This document shows, in pieces, positions 44,938 to 54,955 of a stretch of DNA of 64,000 bases (position 1 is the first letter of the stretch; every line of letters starts with the position of its first letter). Both the position numbers and the translations under genes were made by a program. Origin of the DNA: Mycobacterium sp. ITM-2016-00318 (GTDB lineage Bacteria; Actinomycetota; Actinomycetes; Mycobacteriales; Mycobacteriaceae); assembly GCF_002968285.2 (NCBI RefSeq), contig NZ_CP134400.1, positions 1,426,001-1,490,000 of the forward strand, given 5' to 3'. The notes below the pieces were generated by a model. That model made no database searches. It saw only the letters and a list, made by a program, of their open reading frames with translations, and was not told the origin of the DNA.

Positions 44938-46329
44938 CTAGTCCTCCTTGTCGTCCTTGTCGTCCTCGTCTGTGCCGAGATCGCCGACGTCTTTCAGCGC
45001 TTGCTCGATAGCGGAGTCGAAGCCGCTGGTGTCGCCGCCGATGACGCGGTCGATGAAGCCCGCAGGCTCGTCGAGGTCCTCGGCCGCCGGCAGCAAGTCG
45101 GGGTGCTGCCAGACACAGTCGCGCGAGTCCACGCCTGCGGCCTGCGTCAGCTTCTCCCACAGCACGGCGGCCTCGCGCAGCTTGCGCGGCCGCAGTTCGA
45201 GGCCGACCAGCGTGGCGAAGGTCTGCTCGGCGGGGCCGCCGGTGGCCCGTCGGCGACGCAGCGTCTCGCTCAGTGCGGAGGCGCCGGGAATGCGTTCGCC
45301 GAGAGCCTCGTTCACGACGGTCTGCACCCAGCCCTCGATGAGAGCGAGCAGCGTCTCGAGCCGTTCCAGCGCGGCGGTCTGCTCCGGGGTGGCCTTCGGC
45401 TCGAAGATGCCCTGGTTGAGCAGTTGTTCGAGCTGCGACGGGTCGGCAAGCGACGCCGGGTTGAATCCCGCCGCGAACTCCTCGATCCCGGACATGTCGA
45501 CCTTCATGCCCTTGGCGAAGGCTTCGACGGCGTTGAGCAGCTGGCTCGGCAACCACGGCACATGGCTGAAGAGCCGATGGTGTGCGGCCTCCCGTGCGGC
45601 GAGGAAAGTCATGATCTCGCTGCGCGGCTGCTCGAGGCCTTCCGAAAGCGACTCGATGGCCTCCGGCATCAGGGCGGCGACGCCCTTCGGGCCCAACGGC
45701 AGGCCGATGTCGGTCGACGTCAGCACCTCCTTGGACAGCGTGCCAAGCGCCTGGCCGAGCTGCGACCCGAACGCCATGCCGCCCATCTGCGTCATCATCG
45801 CCAGCAGCGGGCCCGCCATGGCGCGCGCCTCGTCGGGCAGCGCCGACGCCCACACTGTCGAAATCTGTTCGGCCACCGGATCGCAGAGCCGCTTCCAGGT
45901 GTCCAGCGTGTTGTCGATCCAGTCGGTCGGTGTCCACGCCACGGTCTTGGTCGTGCCCGCGGGCAGAGCGGTCACCCCGTCCAGCCACGTTTCGGCGAGC
46001 CGCACGGCATCGCCGATCGCGGCAGTCGTCGTCTCCGGCACCGGGGCGACGAACCCGATCGAACTGGACGCCAGCTGACGGGCGAGGTCGTAGTTGACCG
46101 GACCCGACTGCTTGCCGCCGGCCATCGCGCCGCCTGCACCGCTGAACATCTCGCCGAGGCGGCTGAACACCTGGCCGAGTTGGGAGATGTCGAAGTCACC
46201 TCCGCCTCCGAAGGGCGAGCCGAACGGATCCTGCGGGGAGCCCGAGCCGGATCCCGAGTCGGAATCCTCTTTGCGCTTGTCGCGCTCGGGGTCGTCTCCG
46301 GACGAAAAGCCGAAGGGCAGGTCAGACAT
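44938..46329 (-). CDS. DUF2342 zincin-like protein (Rv3195)
   Basis: A 463-residue protein. Low-complexity acidic, Ser/Gly-rich N terminus (SDSGSGSGSPQDPFGSPFGGGG), then an actinobacterial domain of the DUF2342/F420-associated family. EAAHHRLFSHVPWLPSQL is the HHRLF motif, and EGWVQTVVNEAL supplies a later Glu; together these are read as a zinc-hydrolase-like (zincin) site, although the canonical HExxH is not present. ATG 46329 (MSDLPFGFSS) is chosen over 46356. It is the first gene of a same-strand array with the TOMM-like and UbiB-like genes. Confidence 0.78.
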   Translation of the reverse strand: MSDLPFGFSSGDDPERDKRKEDSDSGSGSGSPQDPFGSPFGGGGDFDISQLGQVFSRLGEMFSGAGGAMAGGKQSGPVNYDLARQLASSSIGFVAPVPETTTAAIGDAVRLAETWLDGVTALPAGTTKTVAWTPTDWIDNTLDTWKRLCDPVAEQISTVWASALPDEARAMAGPLLAMMTQMGGMAFGSQLGQALGTLSKEVLTSTDIGLPLGPKGVAALMPEAIESLSEGLEQPRSEIMTFLAAREAAHHRLFSHVPWLPSQLLNAVEAFAKGMKVDMSGIEEFAAGFNPASLADPSQLEQLLNQGIFEPKATPEQTAALERLETLLALIEGWVQTVVNEALGERIPGASALSETLRRRRATGGPAEQTFATLVGLELRPRKLREAAVLWEKLTQAAGVDSRDCVWQHPDLLPAAEDLDEPAGFIDRVIGGDTSGFDSAIEQALKDVGDLGTDEDDKDDKED

Positions 46330-46422
46330 GTCCTCAACGGTACTCATCATGGACACCTCGCGCGGCGCCCGCCGTCACGCTATGAGTGAAAGCACTTTCC
46401 TAGGCCGTCTACTGTTGCTGGC

Positions 46423-47445
46423 GTGAACAGGCGGATATCCACATTGCTGGTCGCTCTGGCGCCGATCGTCGCGTTCGGCGTGCTGCTGGCGGCGGTGACG
46501 GTGCCGTACGTCTCCCTGGGCCCCGGCCCGACGTTCGACACCCTCGACACGTTCGAGGGAAAAGTGGTCGTCGACATCAAGGGCACCGACGTGCAGAAGA
46601 CCAACGGCCACCTGAACATGACCACGGTGTCCCAGCGCGACGGCCTCACGCTCGGGCAGGCGATGACACTGTGGATGTCGGGTCGCGAGCAACTTGTTCC
46701 GCGTGATCTCGTCTATCCGCCGGACAAGTCCAAGGACGAGATCGACGAAGGCAACGCCCAGGAGTTCAAGCGCTCCGAGGACAGCGCCGAATACGCCGCG
46801 CTCGGCTACTTGAAGTACGCGCCCGCGGTGACGGTGGAGACGGTGACCAAGGACGGCGCGTCGACGGGCAGGCTCGAGGAGGGCGACGCCATCGACGCTG
46901 TGAACGGAGCTCCGGTGAGCAATCTGGAGCAGTTTCAGGTCCTGATGGCGAAGACGGAGCCGGGCGACGAGGTGATTCTCGACTTCCGGCGCAAGAACGC
47001 TCCGCCGGGCATCGCGACCGTCAAGCTGGGCTCCGCGCCGGACAAGAAGCAGGGCGTGCTCGGTATCGGGGTCGTCGAAGCGCCGTGGGCGCCGTTCACG
47101 ATCGACTTCAACCTCGCCAATATCGGCGGCCCGTCTGCCGGCCTGGTGTTCAGCCTCGCCGTGATCGACAAGCTGACCACAGGGGATCTCACCGGAGACA
47201 AGTTCATCGCGGGCACCGGCACCATCAATGCCGACGGCAAGGTCGGCTCGATCGGCGGCATCACCCACAAGATCTCTGCCGGGGAGGAGGCCGGAGCGAA
47301 CGTGTTCCTCGTTCCCGCCGACAACTGCGACGAGGCCCGCTCCGCCCACGACAACGGCATGGCTCTTGTCAAGGTGGAGAACCTCGAAGGCGCGGTGGAC
47401 GCACTGAAGGCACTTTCTGCCGGTGGCGAAGCGCCCCGTTGTTGA
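46423..47445 (+). CDS. PDZ-Lon (S16) membrane protease, YlbL-like
   Basis: A 340-residue protein: N-terminal transmembrane segment (~8-30), PDZ domain (~125-205; GRLEEGDAIDAVNGAPV), and a C-terminal Lon-type proteolytic domain with the catalytic Ser in NIGGPSAGLVFSLA and Lys in GGITHKISAG. The Ser-Lys dyad is intact, so an active protease facing outside the membrane is expected. Substrates are unknown. Divergent from the DUF2342 gene. Corresponds to Rv3194c. Confidence 0.9.
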   Translation: MNRRISTLLVALAPIVAFGVLLAAVTVPYVSLGPGPTFDTLDTFEGKVVVDIKGTDVQKTNGHLNMTTVSQRDGLTLGQAMTLWMSGREQLVPRDLVYPPDKSKDEIDEGNAQEFKRSEDSAEYAALGYLKYAPAVTVETVTKDGASTGRLEEGDAIDAVNGAPVSNLEQFQVLMAKTEPGDEVILDFRRKNAPPGIATVKLGSAPDKKQGVLGIGVVEAPWAPFTIDFNLANIGGPSAGLVFSLAVIDKLTTGDLTGDKFIAGTGTINADGKVGSIGGITHKISAGEEAGANVFLVPADNCDEARSAHDNGMALVKVENLEGAVDALKALSAGGEAPRC

Positions 47446-47524
47446 CCGGGAGTGCGTAGAACCAGTGCGTAGAGTTGTGACACGTCATTCGAAGACGTGC
47501 ATGGGCGAAATCAGGAGTTGACGA

Positions 47525-50500
47525 GTGGGTATGCGGCCCGCGGCGAAAATGCCGAAGCTGACGCGACGTAGCCGAATTCTGATCACGGTCGCCCTGGCGG
47601 TCGTGTTGTTGTTGCTCATCGGGCCCCGCCTGGTCGACGCCTACGTCGACTGGCTGTGGTTCGGCGAGCTTGGGTACCGGTCGGTGTTCACCACGCAGTT
47701 GCTCACCAAGCTGGTGGTCTTTCTGGTGGTGTGGGCCGTGGTCGGAGCCATCGTGTTCGCGGCGCTGGCGCTGGCGTACCGCGCACGGCCGGTGTTCGTC
47801 CCGACCAACGGGCCCAACGACCCGGTCGCGCGGTACCGCACCGCGGTGATGTCGCGACTGAAGCTGGTGGGCATCGGTGTCCCGGCGGTCATCGGCTTCT
47901 TCGCGGGAATCGTCGCACAGACGTACTGGGAGCGGATCCAGCTGTTCCTGCACGGCGGGGACTTCGGTGTCAAGGATCCGCAGTTCGGGTTGGATCTCGG
48001 CTTTTATGCATTCGATCTGCCGTTCTACCGGTTGGTGATGGGTTATCTGTTCGTCGCGGCCTTCCTCGCGTTGATCGCCAACGTGTTGGGCCACTACCTG
48101 TTCGGTGGAATCCGGTTGTCGGGCAGAACCGGGGCGCTGAGCCGGTCCGCGCGCATTCAATTGATCACCCTGGTCGGCACGCTGGTGCTGTTGAAGGCGA
48201 TCGCGTACTGGTTCGACCGCTACGCGCTGCTGTCGAACACCCGTAGCGGTAAGCCGTTCACCGGCGCCGGGTACACCGACATCAACGCGGTGCTGCCCGC
48301 CAAGCTGATCCTGATGGCGATCGCGCTGATCTGCGCGGTGGCCGTGTTCTCCGCGATCGTGCTGAGGGACTTGCGGATTCCCGCGATCGGCGTAGTGCTG
48401 CTCCTGTTGTCGTCGATGGTCGTCGGTGCGGGATGGCCGCTGGTCGTGGAGCAGATCACCGTCAAACCCAATGCGGCACAGAAGGAAAGCGAATACATCA
48501 GCCGAAGTATCGCGGCAACCAGGGATGCCTACGGGCTGACCGACAAGACGGTGACCTACCGCGACTACCCGGGCAATGCGCCGGCGACCGCTCAGCAGGT
48601 GGCCGCCGACCGCGCGACGACGTCGAACATCCGGCTGTTGGATCCGACGATCGTCAGCCCGGCGTTCACGCAGTTCCAGCAGGGCAAGAACTTCTACTAC
48701 TTCCCCGACCAGTTGGCGATCGACCGCTACAACGACGCGGACGGCAACCTGCGCGACTACGTCGTCGCCGCCCGTGAACTCAACTCGGACCGCCTGATCG
48801 ACAACCAGCGCGACTGGATCAACCGGCACTTCGTCTACACCCACGGCAACGGTTTCATCGCCTCGCCTGCCAACACGGTGCGCGGGGTCGCCAACGATCC
48901 CAACCAGAACGGGGGCTATCCGGAGTTCCTCTCCAGCGTCGTCGGTGCCAACGGCAGCGTGATCTCGCCGGGTCCCGCGCCACTTGATCAGCCGCGGGTG
49001 TACTTCGGACCCGTCATCGCTGGCACGGCCGCCGACTACGCCATCGTCGGCAAGAGCGGCAACGACCGCGAGTACGACTACGAGACCAACACCGAGACCA
49101 AGAACTACACCTACAGCGGCAAGGGTGGGGTGCCGATCGGCAACTGGCTGAACCGCGCCGTGTTCGCCGCGAAGTTCTCCGAGCGAAAGTTGGTGTTCCC
49201 CAGCCCGATCGGGTCGGAGAGCAAGATCCTCTTCAACCGCGATCCCGCCGAGCGGGTGGAGGCGGTGGCGCCGTGGCTGACCACCGACACAAGCGTCTAT
49301 CCGGCCATCGTCAACAAGCGGATGGTGTGGATCGTCGACGGCTACACCACGTTGGACAACTACCCCTATTCGCAGCAGGAGTCGCTCTCGAGCGTCACCG
49401 CTGACTCCACCGAGGTGGCGTTCAACCGGCTGGCACCCGACAAGGAGGTGTCCTACATCCGCAACTCGGTCAAGGCCACCGTCGACGCCTACGACGGCAC
49501 GGTGACGCTGTATGCGCAGGACGAAGCCGATCCCGTGCTGCAGGCCTGGGAGAAGATCTTCCCCGGTGTGGTCAAGCCGAAGAGCGAGATCACCCCGGAA
49601 CTGCGCTCGCACCTGCGCTATCCGGAGGATCTCTTCAAGGTCCAGCGCGCGCTGCTGGCCAAGTATCACGTCAACGATCCGGTGACGTTCTTCTCGACGT
49701 CGGACTTCTGGAATGTGCCGCAGGACCCCAACCCGACGGCCAGCAGCTACCAGCCGCCGTACTACATCGTCGCCAAAGACCTCGCCAAGAACGACAGGTC
49801 GGCGTCGTTCCAGTTGACCAGCGCGATGAACAGGTTCCAGCGTGACTTCCTGGCCGCCTACATCAGCGCCAGTTCGGATCCCGACACCTACGGCAAGATC
49901 ACGGTGCTGACGATCCCCGGTCAGGTCAACGGGCCGAAGCTGGCCAACAACGCCATCACCACCGACACCGCGGTCAGCCAGGACCTCGGCGTCATCGGTC
50001 GTGACAACCAGAACCGCATCCGCTGGGGCAACCTGTTGACGCTGCCGGTGGCCGAAGGCGGCCTGCTCTACGTCGAACCCGTCTACGCCTCACCCGGCGC
50101 GAGCGACGCGGCGTCGTCCTATCCGCGCCTGATCCGCGTCGCGATGATGTACGAGGATCGAGTGGGGTACGGGCCAACGGTCCGTGACGCGCTCACCGAG
50201 CTGTTCGGACCGGGTGCCGACGCGACCGCGACCGGGCCCGCGCCCGCCACTTCGCCGGGTGGGCGACCCTCCGCTGCCACGAATTCCGACGGTGAGCCGC
50301 AGGCGCCTGCGCCGAACCAGGCGGGTAGGGCGCCGGAGGTGCCGTCGCCGGTGGGGGCCGTGCCCTCCGGCGTTCCGACTCAGCTCTCGGCGGGCAAGGC
50401 TGCGGCACTGCGCGACGTGCAGTCGGCTCTGGGTGAGCTGCGCCAGGCACAGCAAAGTGGCAATTTCTCGGAGTTCGGTACCGCGCTGCAGCGCTTGGAC

Positions 50501-50533
50501 GACGCAATGGAGAAATATGACTCCACCAAGTAA
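47525..50533 (+). CDS. UPF0182 large membrane protein (Rv3193c)
   Basis: A 1002-residue protein with about seven transmembrane helices in the first ~310 residues and a large extracytoplasmic region with many Tyr/Asp/Pro motifs ([46 protein letters not shown]). This is the UPF0182/COG1615 layout; the function is unknown. The C-terminal ~110 residues are Ala/Pro-rich and then helical ([19 protein letters not shown]). GTG start. The direct repeat AGTGCGTAG occurs twice in the 79-bp gap upstream. Confidence 0.88.
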   Translation: MGMRPAAKMPKLTRRSRILITVALAVVLLLLIGPRLVDAYVDWLWFGELGYRSVFTTQLLTKLVVFLVVWAVVGAIVFAALALAYRARPVFVPTNGPNDPVARYRTAVMSRLKLVGIGVPAVIGFFAGIVAQTYWERIQLFLHGGDFGVKDPQFGLDLGFYAFDLPFYRLVMGYLFVAAFLALIANVLGHYLFGGIRLSGRTGALSRSARIQLITLVGTLVLLKAIAYWFDRYALLSNTRSGKPFTGAGYTDINAVLPAKLILMAIALICAVAVFSAIVLRDLRIPAIGVVLLLLSSMVVGAGWPLVVEQITVKPNAAQKESEYISRSIAATRDAYGLTDKTVTYRDYPGNAPATAQQVAADRATTSNIRLLDPTIVSPAFTQFQQGKNFYYFPDQLAIDRYNDADGNLRDYVVAARELNSDRLIDNQRDWINRHFVYTHGNGFIASPANTVRGVANDPNQNGGYPEFLSSVVGANGSVISPGPAPLDQPRVYFGPVIAGTAADYAIVGKSGNDREYDYETNTETKNYTYSGKGGVPIGNWLNRAVFAAKFSERKLVFPSPIGSESKILFNRDPAERVEAVAPWLTTDTSVYPAIVNKRMVWIVDGYTTLDNYPYSQQESLSSVTADSTEVAFNRLAPDKEVSYIRNSVKATVDAYDGTVTLYAQDEADPVLQAWEKIFPGVVKPKSEITPELRSHLRYPEDLFKVQRALLAKYHVNDPVTFFSTSDFWNVPQDPNPTASSYQPPYYIVAKDLAKNDRSASFQLTSAMNRFQRDFLAAYISASSDPDTYGKITVLTIPGQVNGPKLANNAITTDTAVSQDLGVIGRDNQNRIRWGNLLTLPVAEGGLLYVEPVYASPGASDAASSYPRLIRVAMMYEDRVGYGPTVRDALTELFGPGADATATGPAPATSPGGRPSAATNSDGEPQAPAPNQAGRAPEVPSPVGAVPSGVPTQLSAGKAAALRDVQSALGELRQAQQSGNFSEFGTALQRLDDAMEKYDSTK

Positions 50534-50630
50534 CGCGGCAGGCATTTGCTACTAGCGCCAATCCAAGGCAAAATCGCCGTTTGAGCGATCAACACCTTGG
50601 GGCGGCGATGAAGCAGAAGGCGCGTGCCGC

Positions 50631-53369
50631 GTGGCATCGATTCGAGGCTTGGGGCGGATCGGCCGGATCGCCGCCGTGATCTTCGGCGGCGCAACGGTGC
50701 TGATGGCTGTGTGGGCGTTGCTGTCGTGGGAGGACACCTTCCAGACGAAACCGGTCGACGAACTCGCCTACCTGGTGTGCCTGCTCTTCGCGCTTGGTTG
50801 CGCCGCAAGGGCCGCCGCCTCGACGCGCGGTCGGCGGCGATACGGCTGGCTGACACTCGTCGTCGCCCTTTCGGCGTGGGCGCTCAGCGAGGTCATCCAG
50901 ATGTTCGAGGAGGTCGGCGCCGACGAGAGCCCATGGCATCCGTCGTTCCCGCAGGCCGTTCTCATGGTGGTGCCGATCGCGCTCTACGCGTGCCTGCTGC
51001 TTCTGGGGGACCTCGAGACGGCGCCGCGTAAGCGGTTGGTGCTCGACGGGGTCATCGTCGCCACGTCGTTGTTCGTCGTCTCCTGGGTGTGTGTACTTCG
51101 CAACCTGTCCGGCGAGGGCGCGTCGCTGACGGTCCTGCACATCTCCCTTGACATCGTGTTGATGTCGACCGCGATCCTGGTGTGGTCCCGCCCGCTGGGC
51201 CGGGTCAGCGTGACCATCCTCGCGGCAGGGATCACCGCAATCGAGATGGCCGATATCGCGAGCGTATATCTGGCCGGGGTGGGGGGTTATCACAGCGGCG
51301 GTCTCGTGGACCTGATCCGGGTGGCGGGTTTCGGCATGCTGGGTTTCGCGGCGTTGTTCAGCGTCGACGAGCGGCCGGTGGAGACGTCGATGACGGACCT
51401 GCAGGCGGGCGTCCGGGTGTGGTTGCCGTATCTCCCTCTGCTCGCGGCCGGTGCCGCCGTGATCGGTTTCGAACTCGGCCACACGGGGCACGAGGCGCTG
51501 CTGGTGGCCGAAGGCATTCTCGTCGTGGCGGTGGTGTTGCGGCAGTTCTTCGTGCTCATCGAGAATTAGCGTCTGCTCGCCGAGGTGGCCCGCGAGGCGT
51601 TTCACGACCATCTCACCGGCCTCGCGAACCGCGCGCAGTTTCTCGACGCACTCGAACGCGCCATGGGCCGGCGACACCGCAACGGCGAACCTGTTGCGGT
51701 GTTGTGCCTGGACCTGGACAACTTCAAGGCGGTCAACGATGCGCTGGGCCATCCGGCGGGCGACGAGCTGCTTATCCGCGTCGCGGGGAGGCTGAAGAGC
51801 AGGCTCGGTGACACGTGGACCGTCGCACGGCTCGGCGGGGACGAGTTCGCGGCGCTCTTCGAGGGGCACGTCGACGCACTGGCCGCCGCGAACAGCGTGC
51901 TCGACGCGCTCAGAACGGCGATCGTCATCGAGGGCGTCCAGCAGCTGGTCCGACCGAGCATCGGATTGACGGTCGCCGCCAGCAAGGGCGACCAGACCGC
52001 CGACGATCTTCTGCTCAATGCGGACCTGGCGATGTATGCAGCCAAACGCGACGGCGGCGCATGCGTGCGCAGCTTCGTCCCCGATCTGCCTGTTCCGTGG
52101 GAACTGCAGCAGCTCACCGATCCGCCTGCCGGGCAGCGTGATTCGGCCGCCGCGTCAGGCGGTGTGGCGATGGACTCCCGATCATCGGACGGGCAGGACT
52201 CCGGCAACGAGCCGTCGCGCGGCGGTGCCAGGACGCCGCCTGCGATCTGGGCCGGTCTGGGTCTGTTGGCACTCGGGGTCGCCGCCTTCACGCTTTCGAC
52301 GGTGGTGCGCGACCATGCGGGTCGCATCGTGGCGTTCGACGGCGTGCTCTATTCGATGCTGAACATCTCGGCCGCGGCGTTCGTGTTCTTCCGTGCCTTC
52401 ACGGTGCGGGCGGACAGGTTGTCGTGTCTGCTCATCGGGGCGGGCATGGCGAGCTCGGCCGCCGGTGACGTGGTGTATGCGACCCGGGTCCCTGAAGGCC
52501 TGATGCCGTCCGTGGCCGACGTGCTTTACCTGGCGTTCTACCCGTTGGTCTACGCGGGCATGGTGCTGATGATGCGCGAGCGGCTCAAGCGCGTCCCGCC
52601 CGCCCTCCGGCTCGACGCCCTGATCTGCGGGCTGACGCTGGGCGCGCTGTCCGCGGCGATCGTGACCGGCCCGATCGACGCGGCGTTGCAGGGCGAGCCC
52701 GCGGCCGTGTACGTGGGGCTGGCGTATCCGGTGGGCGACCTGTTGTTGCTGGCGCTCACCGCAGGCATGCTCCCGATCCTCGCGCTCGGGCACGTGCAGG
52801 ACTGGCGATCCAAGGGTGTCCGCATGACGGTGGCGGTCAACCTGTCGATGGTGAACCTGCTTGACCTCGATCTGGTCGACACCATCGATCGGCTGTTGAC
52901 CGCGCATCGCGTTTCGCCGGAGCAGTTGATCCTCGAGATCACCGAAGGGACCTTCGCCAACGACTGGTCCCGGTCGCGCAAGACCGTGTTCGCACTGCGC
53001 CGCCTCGGCGTGCGGATCTCGCTCGACGATTACGGCACCGGGTGGTCGTCGCTCGCGCGCCTGCAGGACATGTCGGTCGACGAACTCAAACTCGACAGGG
53101 TGTTCGTCTCCCGCCTGGCTGAAGACCCGCGCTCCATCGCCATCGTGCGGTCCACGGTGGCGCTGGCGCACAGCCTCGGCGCGGACCTGGTCGCCGAAGG
53201 CGTCGAGGACGAGGCGACCCTGCAAGCGCTGCGGCGGTATGGCTGCAACCTCACCCAGGGTTATGTGCACACCCCGCCGTTGCCCGCCGACGAACTGCTT
53301 GAGTGGACCAACCGGTGCACACCCGCCGCCTCGATGAGCGATTTGGCGCTGCACCCTGACCTTCGGTAG
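50631..53369 (+). pseudogene. Decayed membrane GGDEF/EAL (c-di-GMP) gene with nonsense and internal deletion
   Basis: GTG 50631 opens 312 residues with ~8 membrane helices, ending in VLIEN at TAG 51567-51569. The same frame continues RLLAEVAREAFHDHLTGLANRAQFL, the normal run-in to a GGDEF domain, so TAG has probably replaced a Gln codon. GGDEF is intact (RLGGDEFAAL). A second membrane block follows (~52240-52790), then only the C-terminal half of an EAL domain: NLSMVNL, LEITEG, DDYGTGWSSL, ELKLDRVFV and VAEGVED remain, but the EAL motif itself is missing. A deletion near 52790 between two tandem GGDEF-EAL genes would explain this. Products may still be made from GTG 51585, but without a visible ribosome site. 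Confidence 0.75.
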
Positions 53370-53372
53370 CCT
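53343..53372 (+). promoter_or_regulatory. Candidate tRNA promoter
   Basis: TTGGCG (53343-53348), 18 bases, then TAGCCT (53367-53372). The -10 includes the TAG stop of the upstream pseudogene. A start near 53379 would lie seven bases before the mature tRNA. No other space exists for a promoter unless it is deeper in the coding region. Confidence 0.45.
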
Positions 53373-53385
53373 CATGTTCACCCGT

Positions 53386-53459
53386 CGCGGGGTGGAGCAG
53401 CTCGGTAGCTCGCTGGGCTCATAACCCAGAGGTCGCAGGTTCGAATCCTGTCCCCGCTA
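53386..53459 (+). tRNA. Initiator tRNA-fMet (CAU)
   Basis: A 74-base cloverleaf without encoded CCA. Acceptor CGCGGGG pairs with CCCCGCT, leaving C1-U72 unpaired; the anticodon arm is CTGGG-CTCATAA-CCCAG with three consecutive G-C pairs; the T arm contains TTCGAAT. The mismatch at 1-72 and the GGG/CCC anticodon stem mark it as the initiator and not the elongator. It begins 16 bases after the GGDEF/EAL pseudogene. Confidence 0.95.
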
Positions 53460-53467
53460 CTAAGAGA

Positions 53468-53502
53468 AACGGCCTCCGGAGATCAACTCCGGGGGCCGTT
53501 TT
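53468..53502 (+). terminator. Intrinsic terminator after the tRNA
   Basis: A 14-bp stem with one G-U wobble (53468-53481 with 53487-53500), loop ATCAA, followed by a TTTT run at 53499-53502. It ends the tRNA transcript. Confidence 0.85.
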
Positions 53503-53589
53503 CGTGGTCGCCGGCAAGGTGTCGCCAAGATCACCCCGAATTTGAGTCATTCAGGATTAACGACCGAGGCTCACGTGCTGTACGTATCG

Positions 53590-53633
53590 CTGCCACATGG
53601 CAGTGAGCAAAGCTAATGCACCCCGCATCGGGG
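53590..53633 (+). promoter_or_regulatory. Two short palindromes upstream of a small gene
   Basis: CTGCCA-CA-TGGCAG (53590-53603) and CCCCG-CAT-CGGGG (53621-53633) lie in the 60 bases before the Shine-Dalgarno of the small gene at 53652. They could be an operator and a 5' UTR hairpin. The rest of 53503-53589 shows nothing recognisable. Confidence 0.35.
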
Positions 53634-53651
53634 TATCGACAAGGAGTTGTG

Positions 53652-53795
53652 ATGTCTTTCGCGGAGTTTCGCGCCGACGTGAAGCGCGCCAGAAGCAGGC
53701 GGCGCCTCTATGCGCGGATCAATGCAATGCCCGATTCGACCGTCCGTGAGGAACTGCTGGCGATCGCGCAGTGGCACGAGTTCGGCGAGCGCTGA
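53652..53795 (+). CDS. Small basic protein, 47 residues
   Basis: [18 protein letters not shown] begins a 47-residue, Arg-rich helical protein ending AQWHEFGER. ACAAGGAGTTGTG precedes the ATG, a strong ribosome site, and codon use has the normal high-GC third position. It resembles small conserved mycobacterial hypothetical proteins that I recall but cannot name. The function is unknown; the basic first half could bind nucleic acid. Confidence 0.65.
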   Translation: MSFAEFRADVKRARSRRRLYARINAMPDSTVREELLAIAQWHEFGER

Positions 53796-53845
53796 CGCGG
53801 CGGTCTTTCGACAGCCGCACACGGCTGGACATTCGCTGAAGGTGG

Positions 53846-54376
53846 TCAGCCGGCGGCGTTGGGCCGCAGCGGCGGGCAGACGCCGCCGTAATCGGCCGCC
53901 AACTCGAAATGCCAGATCTCGTTGGCGTAGATCTGGCACAGCCCGAAGATCTGGCCGTTGCGGATCAGCCAGTCGTCGGCCGCGGCGGGACCGACATCGA
54001 CCGCCTTGCCCACCACGTGCTTGGACACCTGCGGGGACGCGACGTATTGGCCGGCGACCTCCACGCTGCCGTATTGGACGACGGCGTCGTCGAACAGTCG
54101 CTGCTGGAACTCGGGCGAGCGCCATCCCGACGTGAGGCCGATGGTGATGCCCTCGGCCGCTGCACTGTCGGCGGCGCGCTCGACGGCGTCGAGCAGCGCG
54201 GGGTCGAGCCGGTTCACCGCGGGACTGCTGAGATCGAACGGGCTGAGCCGCTGACCGGCGGACAGCCCGCCTCCTGCGGTGTCGTCCTGGTCGGCCGCTG
54301 CCGCACCGGCAGCCGCGAGCCCGGCGGCCATCAGCACGAAGGCCGCGCCCGCCGCCCCTAGCCAGGTCCGAACCAT
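53846..54376 (-). CDS. Secreted VanY-type D-Ala-D-Ala carboxypeptidase
   Basis: A 176-residue M15B peptidase-like protein. A signal peptide (residues ~1-28, cleavage after AAA) is followed by the VanY core: LTSGWRSPEFQQRLFDDA, the zinc motif SKHVVGKAVDVG (SxHxxGxAxD) and NEIWHFEL with the last zinc His. It should trim the terminal D-Ala of peptidoglycan precursors outside the cell. It lies 3 bp downstream of the AhpD-like gene on the same strand. Confidence 0.88.
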   Translation of the reverse strand: MVRTWLGAAGAAFVLMAAGLAAAGAAAADQDDTAGGGLSAGQRLSPFDLSSPAVNRLDPALLDAVERAADSAAAEGITIGLTSGWRSPEFQQRLFDDAVVQYGSVEVAGQYVASPQVSKHVVGKAVDVGPAAADDWLIRNGQIFGLCQIYANEIWHFELAADYGGVCPPLRPNAAG

Positions 54377-54379
54377 TGG

Positions 54380-54955
54380 CTAACCGTAGCCGCGCTTCAG
54401 CAGATGCCTGGCACCGGCGGCCATCGCGTCGGGGTTGGCCAGGTCGAAGTCGAAGGCGTTGGCCAGTCGCGCAGTGATGTTGAAGGCCAGGCTGACGGCC
54501 AGCGCGTCCTCGATCTGTGCGGGCGTCACGCCCGTTTCCAGGACCGCCCGCATGTCATCCGCATCGACGCTGTGCTCGCGGGCGAGCTTGCCGAGCATGC
54601 GCAGCGTTGCCCGCAGCGGCTCCTCGATCGGCGCGGAGTCCAGATCGGCAAGTGTGGCAGCCACTTTCGCATCGTCGCCGTACCACAGGCCCGACGTCGC
54701 CGAGTGCGCGGCGACACAGAACGGGCATCGGTTGGCGTCGGCGACGAACGCCGCCATCAATTCCCGGTCGCCGACCGACCACTGCGAGGGGCCGCGCATC
54801 GCCTCGTCGGTGAGCGGCCCCGCGCCGTAGAAGTCCTTGCGGTAGAACGCGAGCTTGACCGCATCGACCACAGGTTGGCGTGTCATCAGCCGAATGACTG
54901 CGAACAGCGCCTTGGCGGGCAGTCCATGGCCGCGGTCGAGAACCTCCAGTCTCAT
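54380..54955 (-). CDS. AhpD/carboxymuconolactone decarboxylase-like protein
   Basis: A 191-residue helical protein with NRCPFCVAAHSA, the Cx2C...H site of AhpD-like peroxidase partners, and a C-terminal FNITARLANAFDF typical of the CMD fold. Thiol-dependent peroxide reduction is plausible. Its start overlaps the stop of a shorter CMD-like gene, and the carboxypeptidase follows by 3 bp, so the three form one unit. Confidence 0.82.
   Translation of the reverse strand: MRLEVLDRGHGLPAKALFAVIRLMTRQPVVDAVKLAFYRKDFYGAGPLTDEAMRGPSQWSVGDRELMAAFVADANRCPFCVAAHSATSGLWYGDDAKVAATLADLDSAPIEEPLRATLRMLGKLAREHSVDADDMRAVLETGVTPAQIEDALAVSLAFNITARLANAFDFDLANPDAMAAGARHLLKRGYG

Noticed and set aside
47450..47472. 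Repeated AGTGCGTAG before the UPF0182 gene as an operator
   Set aside because: Two short direct copies are too weak a signal on their own; noted only in the gene entry.
47369..49669. A 766-codon open frame antisense to the UPF0182 gene
   Set aside because: Codon-bias shadow of a well-supported membrane protein gene; the translated product is repetitive charged sequence and has no ribosome site.
51567..51569. TAG read as an amino acid (recoding) in the GGDEF gene
   Set aside because: No pyrrolysine machinery is expected in mycobacteria and no recoding structure is visible; a nonsense mutation or sequencing error is simpler.
53386..53800. Phage or island attachment site at the tRNA
   Set aside because: No integrase, no repeat of the tRNA 3' end downstream, and ordinary genes follow.
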